The notes: generated from the letters alone by a model not told the origin. A stretch of DNA of 44,848 nt from Bacteroidaceae bacterium (GCA_017965425.1 JAGCPY010000011.1:1-44848); one strand, 5' to 3'; numbered from the stretch's first letter, positions 8,466 through 17,558 are shown. Numbers and translations are program-made.

Positions 8466-8996
8466 ATGATCCAACGCATCCAATCTGTCTATCTGGTCGT
8501 TGCCGCCCTTTTGTGCATCGCTTGCCTGTGCTTGCCCATCGGCCAGTTTACGGACGCCTCGGGCGACACCATTTCTACGTTGTACAACCTTTGGGTTCAC
8601 ATTCCCTATGCAGGCCCTGTCGGTTCCACCATTACCACGGCACCCGTTGATGGTGAACCTGTCTTGGCAGAAGTGGCAGCCGGCCAACACCTGTTCACGC
8701 CGTGGGCATTGTTTGCCCTGCTAGTCATCATTGCAACAGGATTGCTGTTCAGCATCTTCCTCTATCGCACACGCCTTGTGCAGAGCCGATTGGCCATGCT
8801 CTGCTGCATTCTGCTCATCGGATGGTACGCAGCCTACGTGGCTTTCTCCTTCATGTTGGAAGCACGTTTCAATGCCGACTTCTCTCCCACCCCTTGGGCA
8901 GCTTTTCCCGCCATCGCCTGCATCTTCTCCTATCTGGCCTTCAGAGCCATCGTCAAAGACGAAGCCTTAGTGCGTTCACTCGACCGACTGCGCTAA
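8466..8996 (+). CDS. DUF4293-family membrane protein
   Basis: A 176-residue protein with four predicted membrane helices. It starts with the characteristic MIQRIQSVYLVVAALLC block of DUF4293, followed by a periplasmic loop (about residues 27-75) and three further hydrophobic segments (ALFALLVIIATGLLFSIFLY, LAMLCCILLIGWYAAYVAF, AAFPAIACIFSYLAF). The C-terminal SLDRLR tail is typical. The function is unknown; the family is largely restricted to Bacteroidota and is often found next to rpoZ. It is probably cotranscribed with its neighbours. Confidence 0.85.
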   Translation: MIQRIQSVYLVVAALLCIACLCLPIGQFTDASGDTISTLYNLWVHIPYAGPVGSTITTAPVDGEPVLAEVAAGQHLFTPWALFALLVIIATGLLFSIFLYRTRLVQSRLAMLCCILLIGWYAAYVAFSFMLEARFNADFSPTPWAAFPAIACIFSYLAFRAIVKDEALVRSLDRLR

Positions 8997-9031
8997 GACG
9001 ATTTGAAACACCGAAACGCTGAAATGTCATC

Positions 9032-10168
9032 ATGTGGGTTCTTGTTGCCTTCCTGCTCCTCATCGTTCCTCTACATAGCCAACCGTCGTACGCTCAGAAC
9101 CAAAAGACGGTACGCATGGGAGTCGTGCTTCCGCTGAAAGAGAAGAACAGCCGTGGCGCCAAGATGGTGGAATTCTACCAAGGAATGCTTCTTGCCGTGG
9201 ACAGCCTGAAGCGGGAAGGATTGAACATTGAGGTCAACACGTTCCACAGCGGCACAACAGCCCATGAGATGGACGTCCTCGTCAACTCCAAGTCTCTGGC
9301 CCACTGCGACGTCGTCTTCGGTCCACTCGAAGTAGCCCAACTGCCATCCTTGGCCGACTATTGCGACATCCACAACGTGCGGCTCGTCTGCCCCTTCTCT
9401 CCTTTGGCCACACAAGTGGCCAGCCATCCACGCTATTACATGGCCACTGCACCACGTGCAACGATCCAGCGTGAAGCTGTCTGGTACATCAAAGACCAAT
9501 TTGCCGAACATAACATCATCCTGGTCGATTGCAACGAACAGAATGAGGAGGGCATGGCTTTCGGTGAACAACTCCGCTCTGGGATGAGCGAGAAAGGAGT
9601 CTATGTGCGACAGCTCAACATCAACGCCGACGAGATTTCTTTCCAACAGGCTTTCAACCCTCTGCGCAAGAATCTTGTCGTACTGAAGTCCACATCTGTT
9701 AAGGCTCTTAACACGTTCCTTCCGAAGCTGAAAGACTACAAACGCCTGCACCCCGAGCTGGCTATTTCTCTTTTTGGCTATCCCAACTGGCAGACCTATA
9801 CGGAACAGCTGCTCAACGACTTCTACGAACTGGACACCTACATCTACACGACCTTCTATCGCAACCCATTGGCTTCACGCACACAGGAGATCGACCGCAC
9901 TTTTGCACAATGGTTCCATCATCCCATGCAGGCGACATTTCCGCGTTACGGCTTGATGGGGTTTGACCTCACCTACTTCTTTCTCAGGGGACTGTCCATT
10001 TACGGAGATCATCTTGAAGACAACCTCAGCCAGGTGCCGTCCTATCCATTCCAGACACCTTTCTGGTTTGAGCGCCAAGGCAACAACGACGGTTTCATCA
10101 ACACCTTTGTTGAACTCGTTCACTATACCCCCTTGCAAACCATCGAGCTGATTTCAAGGAATCGATAA
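9032..10168 (+). CDS. Periplasmic-binding-fold type 1 protein (LpoA/ABC substrate-binding like)
   Basis: A 378-residue exported protein with a signal peptide (about residues 1-21). The mature part has the class I periplasmic binding fold: an initial strand VRMGVVLPLKEKN, a helix with FYQGMLLAVDSLK, and VVFGPLEVAQLPSLADYC, resembling branched-chain amino-acid receptors and LpoA-type activators of peptidoglycan synthases. The LysM repeats found on some Bacteroidota relatives are absent. No ABC permease or ATPase is nearby, which argues against a transport receptor and for a cell-envelope role; this is inference. It starts 35 bp after DUF4293 and ends 5 bp before the PorT-family gene. Confidence 0.7.
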   Translation: MWVLVAFLLLIVPLHSQPSYAQNQKTVRMGVVLPLKEKNSRGAKMVEFYQGMLLAVDSLKREGLNIEVNTFHSGTTAHEMDVLVNSKSLAHCDVVFGPLEVAQLPSLADYCDIHNVRLVCPFSPLATQVASHPRYYMATAPRATIQREAVWYIKDQFAEHNIILVDCNEQNEEGMAFGEQLRSGMSEKGVYVRQLNINADEISFQQAFNPLRKNLVVLKSTSVKALNTFLPKLKDYKRLHPELAISLFGYPNWQTYTEQLLNDFYELDTYIYTTFYRNPLASRTQEIDRTFAQWFHHPMQATFPRYGLMGFDLTYFFLRGLSIYGDHLEDNLSQVPSYPFQTPFWFERQGNNDGFINTFVELVHYTPLQTIELISRNR

Positions 10169-10173
10169 AGAAC

Positions 10174-10959
10174 ATGATGGACAGCATAAAGACACGGAAA
10201 CTATTCAGAAAAGACACAGAAGTTTTTCAACCTTTTCTGTTCCTTTTCCATCTTCTTCCATTGTCCTTTTTACTTTTTGCACTTCCTCTCTCCATTCAGG
10301 CACAAGTCGGCGAAGGACGGAACGACCTTACCATTGGTGTAAATGGTGGTTATGTCATGAACCGGATTTCTTTCAACCCGACCATCAAACAAGCATGGAA
10401 AGGCGGACAGACTTATGGTGTTACCCTTCGCTACACCTGCGAAAAATACTTTGCGGCCATCTGTGCATTGCAAGCCGAATTGAACTATGCCAATCTGGGA
10501 TGGCAGGAAATCATCGAAACCAGCGACGACACTTATAAACGCGATATGCATTACATCCAAGTTCCCCTTTTTGCCCGCATGGCATGGGGACGGGAACGAA
10601 AAGGTGCACAGTTCTTCATCCTTGTCGGTCCACAAATTGGATTCTGCCTGGGCGAAACAGGACACCGCGGCGGCGAGTGGAGCGCACAAACCCTCTCCCT
10701 GCGTCCCAACCATGTGACGTCGCAGTATGACCTCGCCATCCAACGCAAATTTGAATACGGCATAGCTGGAGGTGCCGGGGTGGAAATCATTACCCGCCAC
10801 GCTGGTCATTTTCTCCTTGAAGGCAGATACTTTTACGGTCTTTCTGACATCTTCAACAACAGCAAGAAAGACCCCTTTGGCCGTTCTGCGAATGGAGCCA
10901 TCTACATCAAAGCCTCTTATCTCTTCGATCTCATCCGTACAAAGGGTGTCAAACGCTAA
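10174..10959 (+). CDS. PorT-family outer-membrane beta-barrel protein
   Basis: A 261-residue protein with a long N-region, a hydrophobic signal stretch and cleavage near SIQAQ (about residue 44). The remainder has alternating barrel strands (DLTIGVNGGYVMNRISF, YGVTLRYTCEKYFAAICALQAELNYA, YIQVPLFARMAW, FFILVGPQIGFCLG, YGIAGGAGVEI, HFLLEGRYFYGLSDIFN), the pattern of the OMP_b-brl_2/PorT family. It is not shown to be the PorT used by type IX secretion, only a family member. The start could be ATG 10174 or 10177. It is the last gene of the bamD run. Confidence 0.75.
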   Translation: MMDSIKTRKLFRKDTEVFQPFLFLFHLLPLSFLLFALPLSIQAQVGEGRNDLTIGVNGGYVMNRISFNPTIKQAWKGGQTYGVTLRYTCEKYFAAICALQAELNYANLGWQEIIETSDDTYKRDMHYIQVPLFARMAWGRERKGAQFFILVGPQIGFCLGETGHRGGEWSAQTLSLRPNHVTSQYDLAIQRKFEYGIAGGAGVEIITRHAGHFLLEGRYFYGLSDIFNNSKKDPFGRSANGAIYIKASYLFDLIRTKGVKR

Positions 10960-11013
10960 CGAAGACACCTGCACGGAAGCGAGACCAGCCGGAAGCCGGA
11001 CACACGTATCAAA

Positions 11014-11042
11014 ACGCCCTTCCATGGGATACGGAAAGGCGT
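11014..11042. terminator. Hairpin between convergent genes
   Basis: ACGCCCTTCC (11014-11023) pairs with GGAAAGGCGT (11033-11042) with one mismatch and a 9-nt loop. It lies between the PorT-family gene and the convergent SH3 gene and could end both transcripts. There is no U-tract, so intrinsic termination is uncertain. Confidence 0.4.
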
Positions 11043-11069
11043 GGATGTGAATGTTGTTCGCACAATGGT

Positions 11070-11564
11070 TTAGAAGATGACATCGTCCTGAGAGACACTA
11101 CCATTGGTGACTTCCTCCACCACTTCGTCGGCAGGTGGAGGAGTGGATGAAGACGGTGGTTCTTCCGTGGGTTGCTCCTGGACTGATGGAGAGGGTGATT
11201 CTGATCGTTTAACAGTTCCTTTTGCGCCACCCGTCTTGCGAGACGTGGAAGGCTTCAGGTCGGTGCAGAGACTTTGCTTGATGTAAGCGGTGATGACGGA
11301 GTCGCCTTTCAGCCGCACTTCGTACCACCCCTTCTTCTCTGCCACCACGTCGAGCACGGTGCCATTGCTCACCTGTCGTCTATTGCCCTTGGCGTCGAGG
11401 ACGAAGCCGTAGCTGGTGCCAGGTCCCGTGCGCAGGTTGGCGGTCTTGACGGCCACTCTCACTTGTTTCAGCACATCCGGGCTATCAGTTTCTTTGTGGC
11501 TGCATTTGCCGTAGAGCCAGGCACCTGCCACGAGAATGATGAGGAGATAAGACAGTTTCTTCAT
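11070..11564 (-). CDS. Small exported SH3-domain protein
   Basis: A 164-residue protein with a membrane-spanning or signal segment at residues 4-20, whose cysteine (GKCSH) is not a clean lipobox. A bacterial SH3b domain follows at about 35-105 (VKTANLRTGPGTSYGFVLDAKG ... GWYEVRLKGDSVITAYIKQ), then a Ser/Pro/Glu-rich low-complexity tail. SH3b domains usually bind peptidoglycan or peptides. Its ATG overlaps the stop of the upstream four-module gene by 4 bp, so the two are probably translationally coupled and may act together at the envelope. Confidence 0.7.
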   Translation of the reverse strand: MKKLSYLLIILVAGAWLYGKCSHKETDSPDVLKQVRVAVKTANLRTGPGTSYGFVLDAKGNRRQVSNGTVLDVVAEKKGWYEVRLKGDSVITAYIKQSLCTDLKPSTSRKTGGAKGTVKRSESPSPSVQEQPTEEPPSSSTPPPADEVVEEVTNGSVSQDDVIF

Positions 11565-13879
11565 TTCTTTGTTTTCTTTACTTTCATGTCATAGAGCACG
11601 TACTGCCCTGAACGGTATTCGCCGCATTCGAGCCAGAACATGAGTTGGTGGCAGCGGTTGATGGGTACGGTGTAAGTAGTTGGCTTCATCTCGTTGCACA
11701 CCATGAACTCACCCACCTTCACTTGGTCGGCAAAGACGTCGAGGCGTACGGAATCGGCCTTGGCGTTGCCGCCGAGGGCGTTCACCATCGGATCTACGTA
11801 TGGTGACTTACAAGCCACAGTGAACGTCAGTTCGTCGTACTCGCCGTAGGGGTTAAAGGCACAGGCCGAAGACTGCTGTCCTCCTGCGCTGAAAAGCGAA
11901 AAGACCCCGAAGTTCAAGCCGTTCTTCCGTAGCTTGGTGACAGATGCCGAGTCGCCCCGCTGTGCCCCGACGGCGGCTCCCATCATACCGGCCACGCCGC
12001 CGTCGCCAGCCGTGGTGCCTGAGTAGGCTCCGAAGTCGCTGCCCTCGGAGATGGCTCCGCCGACGCCCGTGAGGAACATGAAGGCGGCATTGAGCGGCGT
12101 GATGTTCTCAAGGGCAAAGGGGATGTTGGTCTCCAGCATCACACCTTTATATATCTTTGAGCCGTCGTGCATCTGGAAGAAGCGGCGCTTGGATTCTCCG
12201 TTCTGAAAGCAGTCGTTGAAATCGAAGTTGGTCAGCACGCTCAGCCAGCGACCCACGTAGTGGTAGTAGGGTGCCTTGCACAGGTCGATGAGGTCGATGC
12301 TGTCCGGGCATTCTGGTTTGGGATGCGAGAACAGCCCGCTGTTGTCCTGCACCTGTCCGCGATAGAGCGTCACGTCGCCAATGCCGAAGTAGCTGTTGTT
12401 CTGCTCGGCGGTGCCGGGCTTGGCGAAGGTGAGGGTGCGGCACTTGTTGAGCGGGATGACGAAACGCTGGTTGGGCCACGTGACGTGTATGATGGTGTCG
12501 AGCATCACCTTGCCGTCGCACAGGATGCGGATATTGTCGTCCGACTGTGTGCGCCGCTTGGTGAGTGCACCCACGGTGAAGGACATGTAGTCGAACTCTC
12601 CGGCCAGGTCAAACTTGTAGTAGGCCGACACGTGCTCGTCGAGCAGCGTGTTGCCGCTGGTGAGGATGAAGCCCTCGGTGAACCGCTCGCCGCCCATGGA
12701 GAAGGAGTAGAACTCGCTCTCGTCCGTGAACACCGTCTGCCCATAGCTGCCCATGCCCTGCACGCTGTAGGGAGGGATGTTCGACACCAGCTTGCACATG
12801 TCGGGCAGCTTAGCCAGGCGGCTTTTCGAGGCGTTCACCTTGCCCGGTTCGGGCAGCGAGGCCACGTCGTAGGCAGGCGGATAGGCAAAGATGTTGACCA
12901 CGCCGAAGGTCATGCCACCGATGAAGCGGCTGTCGTCCAGTACGCCGTGGAACGAGAGCTGCTCCACGCCCGTCACGTCGAGCACCACCATTTCGGCCAG
13001 GTCTTGTTGCGTGACCCGCTTCTCGTAGAGAATCTTGCCGTCGCCCTTCACCGTCAGCCATGCCGAGGCCGCACTGGCCTGGTTGTCACGCGGACCGACG
13101 ATGAACGACACCTTCTTGTACTTCTTCTGTAGCCAGAAATAGACCCAACTGCCCTCGTCCTCACCGGCAAGCGTCATGGTGCATGTGCACTGTACGCCTG
13201 TCTTGTACTTCACGCGGTTGATGCTGATGTCAGAGCCGTCGGGACGGACGCGGGCAATCACCTTGTCCTTCGACGTGATCCATCCTATTCGCCCCCAGTA
13301 GGGCTCCAGCTGTCCCAGCAGCTGCACGCGGTCGGAGCTGTTGATGTGGCGCAGGGGGTCGGGGGCAGGGCGGAAGGTCTCGCCGGCCTTCCACAGCCTC
13401 ACGCTGGCAAAGCCTACCTGCTCGTCGCCACGGGGCATTTCGATGCGCAGCTGGCGTACGCCCTTCACGTCGATGACGTGTTCCGTCGGGGCGTCGTGGC
13501 GCCACACCACGCGGTCGAACACACGCTTGCCGTCGGCCCTGATTGCTATGAGCGCATTACCCTTATCGCTGTTGGTGAACCAGTTGACGGGGCCAATCAC
13601 GAAACTCAGCTTCTCGTAGTTCCCGTTCAAGTCGAACTGTGCAAAGTTGGGCTTCTCGGCACCGTGCATATAGCTGCCGAGCGTAAAGCCCCCCTTGTAC
13701 TTGTGGGTGGCTATCTCCATGACGTCCTCGCCCTTTGTGGGGTAGGCCTTGTATCCGTTCTCCTCGCTTGGCTTATATACATCGCTCAGGTAGGTTTGTG
13801 CCTGGATGGTGAAATTCGTCATCAATAGCAAGCACAAGACAACAAGTTGATGAATATTTCTTTGCAATGCAGTCCACAT
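11561..13879 (-). CDS. Secreted protein with repeated NPCBM-like beta modules
   Basis: A 772-residue protein with a signal peptide ending near FTIQAQ. I see four modules of one plan, each with a GGF(T/I)L-type start, FDLxGxYxxLSFxxG, a DGK-centred strand, and a closing V/I-D-V or VPINxC strand: FDLNGNYEKLSFVIG, KYKKVSFIVGP, FDLAGEFDYMSFTVG and FNPYGEYDELTFTVA. This resembles NPCBM carbohydrate-binding modules; no catalytic domain is visible. The fourth module carries a Gly/Ala-rich insertion of about 40 residues. An in-frame ATG at 13909 lies inside the -7 box, so ATG 13879 is chosen. No type IX sorting tail is seen. Ligand unknown. Confidence 0.6.
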   Translation of the reverse strand: MWTALQRNIHQLVVLCLLLMTNFTIQAQTYLSDVYKPSEENGYKAYPTKGEDVMEIATHKYKGGFTLGSYMHGAEKPNFAQFDLNGNYEKLSFVIGPVNWFTNSDKGNALIAIRADGKRVFDRVVWRHDAPTEHVIDVKGVRQLRIEMPRGDEQVGFASVRLWKAGETFRPAPDPLRHINSSDRVQLLGQLEPYWGRIGWITSKDKVIARVRPDGSDISINRVKYKTGVQCTCTMTLAGEDEGSWVYFWLQKKYKKVSFIVGPRDNQASAASAWLTVKGDGKILYEKRVTQQDLAEMVVLDVTGVEQLSFHGVLDDSRFIGGMTFGVVNIFAYPPAYDVASLPEPGKVNASKSRLAKLPDMCKLVSNIPPYSVQGMGSYGQTVFTDESEFYSFSMGGERFTEGFILTSGNTLLDEHVSAYYKFDLAGEFDYMSFTVGALTKRRTQSDDNIRILCDGKVMLDTIIHVTWPNQRFVIPLNKCRTLTFAKPGTAEQNNSYFGIGDVTLYRGQVQDNSGLFSHPKPECPDSIDLIDLCKAPYYHYVGRWLSVLTNFDFNDCFQNGESKRRFFQMHDGSKIYKGVMLETNIPFALENITPLNAAFMFLTGVGGAISEGSDFGAYSGTTAGDGGVAGMMGAAVGAQRGDSASVTKLRKNGLNFGVFSLFSAGGQQSSACAFNPYGEYDELTFTVACKSPYVDPMVNALGGNAKADSVRLDVFADQVKVGEFMVCNEMKPTTYTVPINRCHQLMFWLECGEYRSGQYVLYDMKVKKTKK

Positions 13880-13906
13880 AACTATGGTTTTAGGTTCTTT
13901 TGGCGG

Positions 13907-13914
13907 CAAACATA
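13907..13914 (-). promoter_or_regulatory. -7 box of the four-module gene
   Basis: The minus strand reads TATGTTTG followed by CCGCC, 27 bp before the chosen ATG. No clear -33 box. It diverges from the box at 13957. Confidence 0.55.
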
Positions 13915-13956
13915 CAAAAAAAATGGAAGAAACACACTCATCTGCAGAAAAAAGTG

Positions 13957-13964
13957 TATCTTTG
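13957..13964 (+). promoter_or_regulatory. -7 box of the Sel1/MORN/DUF1963 operon
   Basis: TATCTTTG followed by GACC, 33 bp before ATG 13998. No TTTG at the -33 distance. It is the only box found before the five-gene run. Confidence 0.6.
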
Positions 13965-13997
13965 GACCAAAATAGATGTTACCATAACTAATTGCCG

Positions 13998-15173
13998 ATG
14001 ACTACAACACTCTTAAATACACACGACGAACATTTCTTGCGACGCTTTCGCACCAAAGAACGTGTGATGCGACTCTCTCATGAAGAGGTCGAGATGTTGC
14101 ATCGGACTTCTGAACGTGGCGATGCCTATGCTCAGTATGGCTATGGGCGCTGGCTTTATTTCAAGAATCCATTTGAAGGAGCTATTCAAGAAGCTGAAGT
14201 CTTGTTTGACCGCTCCAAGGACGTGCTGTCCGACAGCTTGGCAGCTTATTCCCAGATGCTACGCTATGGCGAGACCTCTGTGACACGTCCGTCAGATATG
14301 GATGTCGAAGGCAGCAAACAGCTACTTCGTCAAGCCATAGGACGTGGTAGCACGTATGCCGCCATGACCGATGCACGCAAACGCATTTTCGGTATTTACT
14401 GCGAAGCGGAACCTGCGAAAGTGGCCAACGAGGTAGAACAGCTCATCAATACAGAGATTGACTACGACACGTTGTGGCTCTGCCTGTTGGCCTTAGCCTA
14501 CGAAAAGATGGACAGACAGGACGATGCCATCCGATGCTATGAACAGGCCCTTGGCCGTGGTGAGCAGGATGCCTATTTCTTTCTGGCAGCAACCTATCTG
14601 CAGCGTGGTAATATGGCTTTGTATGAGGAATATATGGAGGAGGGCATACGGCAGGACTGTGCCTTGTGCATGTTCTACCAAGCGGATATGAGCGAAGAGA
14701 ATTTCAATGCGCTGGATGCAACCGAACAGGCCAAGATCCATCAGAACATCGATGAGCGTCTGCACCGAGGACTGGAGTTGGGTGACGGCACCTGTGCTTA
14801 TTATTTGTGGTATCACCATTATTATGGGGAGCTGGGATTTCCCGAGGACTTGGAAAAAGCTTTCGACTATCTGGAGGATGGGGTTCGGCTGGCCGACACC
14901 ACCTGCATCAAGCAGATGGTGACAGAGGCGCGTGCCGGTTGTCTGCCTCCAAGCAGGACACTATCACCCACGGAAATAGGAGAACTCGCACTCAAGGCCG
15001 CTCGCTACTGCCCAGACGACGAAGAAGCGTTGAGTGAATTGCGGCGTGTAGACGACCCCGCCTTTCTGCTGCGCCACAAGGAGGAAATGGAGCGCTATTG
15101 GATGCCTTTGTTCGAGCAACTGCCAGAGGAAGAACTGGATGACGATGACGGGCGGTATGACGCTTGGGCGTAG
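13998..15173 (+). CDS. Sel1-like/TPR repeat protein
   Basis: A 391-residue protein without signal peptide or membrane segment, so probably cytoplasmic. It is built of helical pairs of the Sel1/TPR type: RGDAYAQYGYGRWLYF at the N-terminus, AIGRGSTYAAMTDARKRIFG, YEKMDRQDDAIRCYEQALGRG (a near-canonical TPR), and LGDGTCAYYLWYHHYYGE with EDLEKAFDYLEDGVRL later. Such solenoids bind proteins. The C-terminus is very acidic (EELDDDDG). A TTG at 13992 is possible, but ATG 13998 is preferred. It is the first gene of an operon with no recognised function. Confidence 0.7.
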   Translation: MTTTLLNTHDEHFLRRFRTKERVMRLSHEEVEMLHRTSERGDAYAQYGYGRWLYFKNPFEGAIQEAEVLFDRSKDVLSDSLAAYSQMLRYGETSVTRPSDMDVEGSKQLLRQAIGRGSTYAAMTDARKRIFGIYCEAEPAKVANEVEQLINTEIDYDTLWLCLLALAYEKMDRQDDAIRCYEQALGRGEQDAYFFLAATYLQRGNMALYEEYMEEGIRQDCALCMFYQADMSEENFNALDATEQAKIHQNIDERLHRGLELGDGTCAYYLWYHHYYGELGFPEDLEKAFDYLEDGVRLADTTCIKQMVTEARAGCLPPSRTLSPTEIGELALKAARYCPDDEEALSELRRVDDPAFLLRHKEEMERYWMPLFEQLPEEELDDDDGRYDAWA

Positions 15174-15203
15174 GAAAGTGAAAAGTGAAAATGAAATACT
15201 GCA

Positions 15204-15800
15204 ATGAATAACAAGAAGAGAATAGAATGTCTGGTGGCCACTGTGGACAAGATGCGTAAGAATTCGCAAGAGATGCGGATGTGGCGGAACGTGCCGCTGG
15301 GCGCAGAATGTATGGAACTGCTGCAAGCCATTGAAGACCCAGAAGAGGAGGGCATCGGGAAGGTGATGGCCTGTGAGGCCATTGTGGAACAACTGCCTGA
15401 ATATGATATTCCCCGACAGGTGCTCGACATCCGCCATTATGAGCAACAGCAGTTGGCTTTGGCCAGTGAAGATGACTTGAAGCAGCACCCTGACTTAAAG
15501 GATGAACTGGAGCAGGCCATCCGCAAGTTGGAGGACTATATCGACACGGAGCACATCAGCGATGGGGAGTTCCGGGAGCGATACAACCGCCACCTGAAGT
15601 CGGCACCCATCGAGCGTACGCCGTTGTGGGAAGAGAACTATTACGAAGTGGAGAAGGAATGCGACCGCAGACTGGGCAACACGCCACGTGGCATGGGCTT
15701 CTGCTTTGCCTACTGGAGCACATTGCGCCAAGTACTTGCCGAACGCGGCATCCTTTGGCAGTCGCCACATGAACTCAACCCACGTGTGATGTTTGATTAG
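15204..15800 (+). CDS. Uncharacterised 198-residue cytoplasmic protein
   Basis: I do not recognise this family with confidence. It has no signal peptide or membrane segment, is strongly charged, and is mostly predicted helix. The most distinctive part is the C-terminal block with RGMGFCFAYW, then WQSPHELNPRVMFD at the extreme end, which looks like a conserved tail. It starts 30 bp after the Sel1-like gene and ends 36 bp before the large MORN-like gene. The short AGTGAAAA repeats just upstream occupy the position of a ribosome-binding region. Confidence 0.6.
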   Translation: MNNKKRIECLVATVDKMRKNSQEMRMWRNVPLGAECMELLQAIEDPEEEGIGKVMACEAIVEQLPEYDIPRQVLDIRHYEQQQLALASEDDLKQHPDLKDELEQAIRKLEDYIDTEHISDGEFRERYNRHLKSAPIERTPLWEENYYEVEKECDRRLGNTPRGMGFCFAYWSTLRQVLAERGILWQSPHELNPRVMFD

Positions 15801-15836
15801 TCTAATCGTAATTTGTAAAATCTCTAAATTATATTT

Positions 15837-17492
15837 ATGTCAGTAGCTTGTTTCATCAATGTGTATAACAGCCACATGGACCGTGGCTCCAAGGTGACTA
15901 CCATCCCTCGTGAGCACTACGAAGTGGACGAGAGTGAAATTGTAGTGGGCAAACCGCTGCCCAAGTTGTGTGCGACAAACACTGTGACGGCCTACGATGG
16001 CGCACAAATCACGCTTGCGCTGTACGGAAAGACCTACACCATCAAGATTGATGAGGAGGTGGAGGTGTCTAGCAGCGAGCACCATGTTGGCGGGGGAGTC
16101 TATAGCCGCAACTGCTATTGCGTCAGTCTCCTTGCGACAGAAATCATCTATAAAGGCGGCTGGCAGTGGGGCGACACCATCCGGCAGGAACTGGCAGGAC
16201 CCATCGGCGACGGAGAGGTGTTCTATCCCAATGGCGACCACTTCAAGGGCACGTTCCACCTGAGCTATGCCAGTATCAACGGACCTGCCTACGCCGCAGA
16301 GGGACGTTATACCTTTGCCGACGGCAGCTACATCGAGCACGCATGGATCAACACCTCGAAGGACAAGAAACCGGAGTGGTGGGGCCTGCACGGCGTGTTC
16401 CGCATCAAGCGTCCGCCGTGCTCCTCAGACTGTCCGTCGGCGGGCTTGCCCGACAGTATCGCTATGTTCCTACACGGTGGCCGCCGCTATGGCTTCGAAC
16501 TGTTTTTGGAGAAGACGTCCTCGGGCAAGGTGGAGCCTTGGGTGAGAGAGTGGTACGCCGGCGACAAAATCGTCCGCTACAAGGGGCCTGACGACCTGTT
16601 CCGGTATGAGGTGCTGGACTGGGAACTGGACGAGAGTAGCCGGGTTGACTGCATCACGCTTCGCCTGACGCTCCGCGCCATCGATGGTAAGATATACAAG
16701 GTGGAGCAGCGCGGCGGCGACTATGAGTCCAACAAATATGGCAACTACATCTACGAGCTATCGACCCGCGCCACGCTCTGGCTGCCCAATGGCGACTCCA
16801 TCGACCACTATGGCGACGACGTGAAAGATTTCAAGCCCTACGACGGCTACGTGGAAGTACACTGTGCCAAGAAAGCCAAGTGCCGCAGTGAACATTGGCA
16901 GAAAGGCGAACGGGTGGAGGCCAAGAAATGGCAGCGCGACTGGAGTGCCTCCAAGCGGTTGACACTGCCCAACCCCACGGGAATAGGCCCAGAGATGACG
17001 GCCAACGTGTGGGCAGACGGGCACATCAGTTACAACCACGACGAGTGGGTCTATGAAGGCGAGGTGAAGAACGACCGCCCCGACGGACAGGGCGTGCTCG
17101 TGGGCGATGACTATCATGGCAAACGCCGCTATGAGGGCATATTCATTGATGGCCAATACGTCAACGACGAAGAGACGTTTACGGGTAAGGTCATGCTGCA
17201 CGCCAAGAGCGGTCACAAGAGTTGGACGGTTTACAGCGATGGCGAGTGGAAGTATAAGGAGTACGACATGGAGGCCAAGCTGGGTACGCTGGGCGCCGAT
17301 GGCTTCTGGAACTATGAGATTACGAAAATCACCCAGGAAGCCATCACCATCTCCTTCTACGACAAGACCTACACGCTCACACCTGACCATCCCCTGCACT
17401 TGTCGGAGTCGATTGAAGGCGATGAGTATAGCGACGGCTGTGTCTATGACGGCGATGACTACTCGCTGGAACTGACGTGGATAGTAGAATAA
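15837..17492 (+). CDS. MORN-repeat-like protein with a triplicated beta motif
   Basis: A 551-residue, tyrosine- and glycine-rich protein without signal peptide. MORN-like units are visible: IGDGEVFYPNGDHFKGTF, AAEGRYTFADGSYIEHAW, ATLWLPNGDSIDHYGDDV and WVYEGEVKNDRPDGQGVLVG followed by KRRYEGIFIDGQY. In addition a short beta motif occurs three times: GAQITLALYGKTYTIKID near residue 55, LRLTLRAIDGKIYKVE near 270, and QEAITISFYDKTYTLTPD near 505, the first and last followed by a loop and (S/D)G(C/V)Y-type strand. MORN proteins typically scaffold proteins or lipids; the function here is unknown. Confidence 0.6.
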   Translation: MSVACFINVYNSHMDRGSKVTTIPREHYEVDESEIVVGKPLPKLCATNTVTAYDGAQITLALYGKTYTIKIDEEVEVSSSEHHVGGGVYSRNCYCVSLLATEIIYKGGWQWGDTIRQELAGPIGDGEVFYPNGDHFKGTFHLSYASINGPAYAAEGRYTFADGSYIEHAWINTSKDKKPEWWGLHGVFRIKRPPCSSDCPSAGLPDSIAMFLHGGRRYGFELFLEKTSSGKVEPWVREWYAGDKIVRYKGPDDLFRYEVLDWELDESSRVDCITLRLTLRAIDGKIYKVEQRGGDYESNKYGNYIYELSTRATLWLPNGDSIDHYGDDVKDFKPYDGYVEVHCAKKAKCRSEHWQKGERVEAKKWQRDWSASKRLTLPNPTGIGPEMTANVWADGHISYNHDEWVYEGEVKNDRPDGQGVLVGDDYHGKRRYEGIFIDGQYVNDEETFTGKVMLHAKSGHKSWTVYSDGEWKYKEYDMEAKLGTLGADGFWNYEITKITQEAITISFYDKTYTLTPDHPLHLSESIEGDEYSDGCVYDGDDYSLELTWIVE

Positions 17493-17493
17493 G

Positions 17494-17551
17494 ATTCTGA
17501 ATACTCTGATTATTCTGATTAATCTGAATATTCTGAAAATTCTGAGAAACA
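17494..17551 (+). repeat. TCTGA-type short tandem repeat
   Basis: The 66-bp gap between the two MORN-like genes is almost wholly an irregular array of TCTGA with 3-4 nt spacers (ATTCTGAATACTCTGATTAT and so on, about seven units). Such an array inside an operon could change length by slippage and alter spacing, but it is non-coding here. Confidence 0.6.
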
Positions 17552-17558
17552 ACCAACA

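Noticed and set aside
12167-13132. 321-residue plus-strand frame opposite the four-module gene
   Set aside because: It is a shadow of the GC-rich coding strand; the minus-strand frame has signal peptide and repeated modules.
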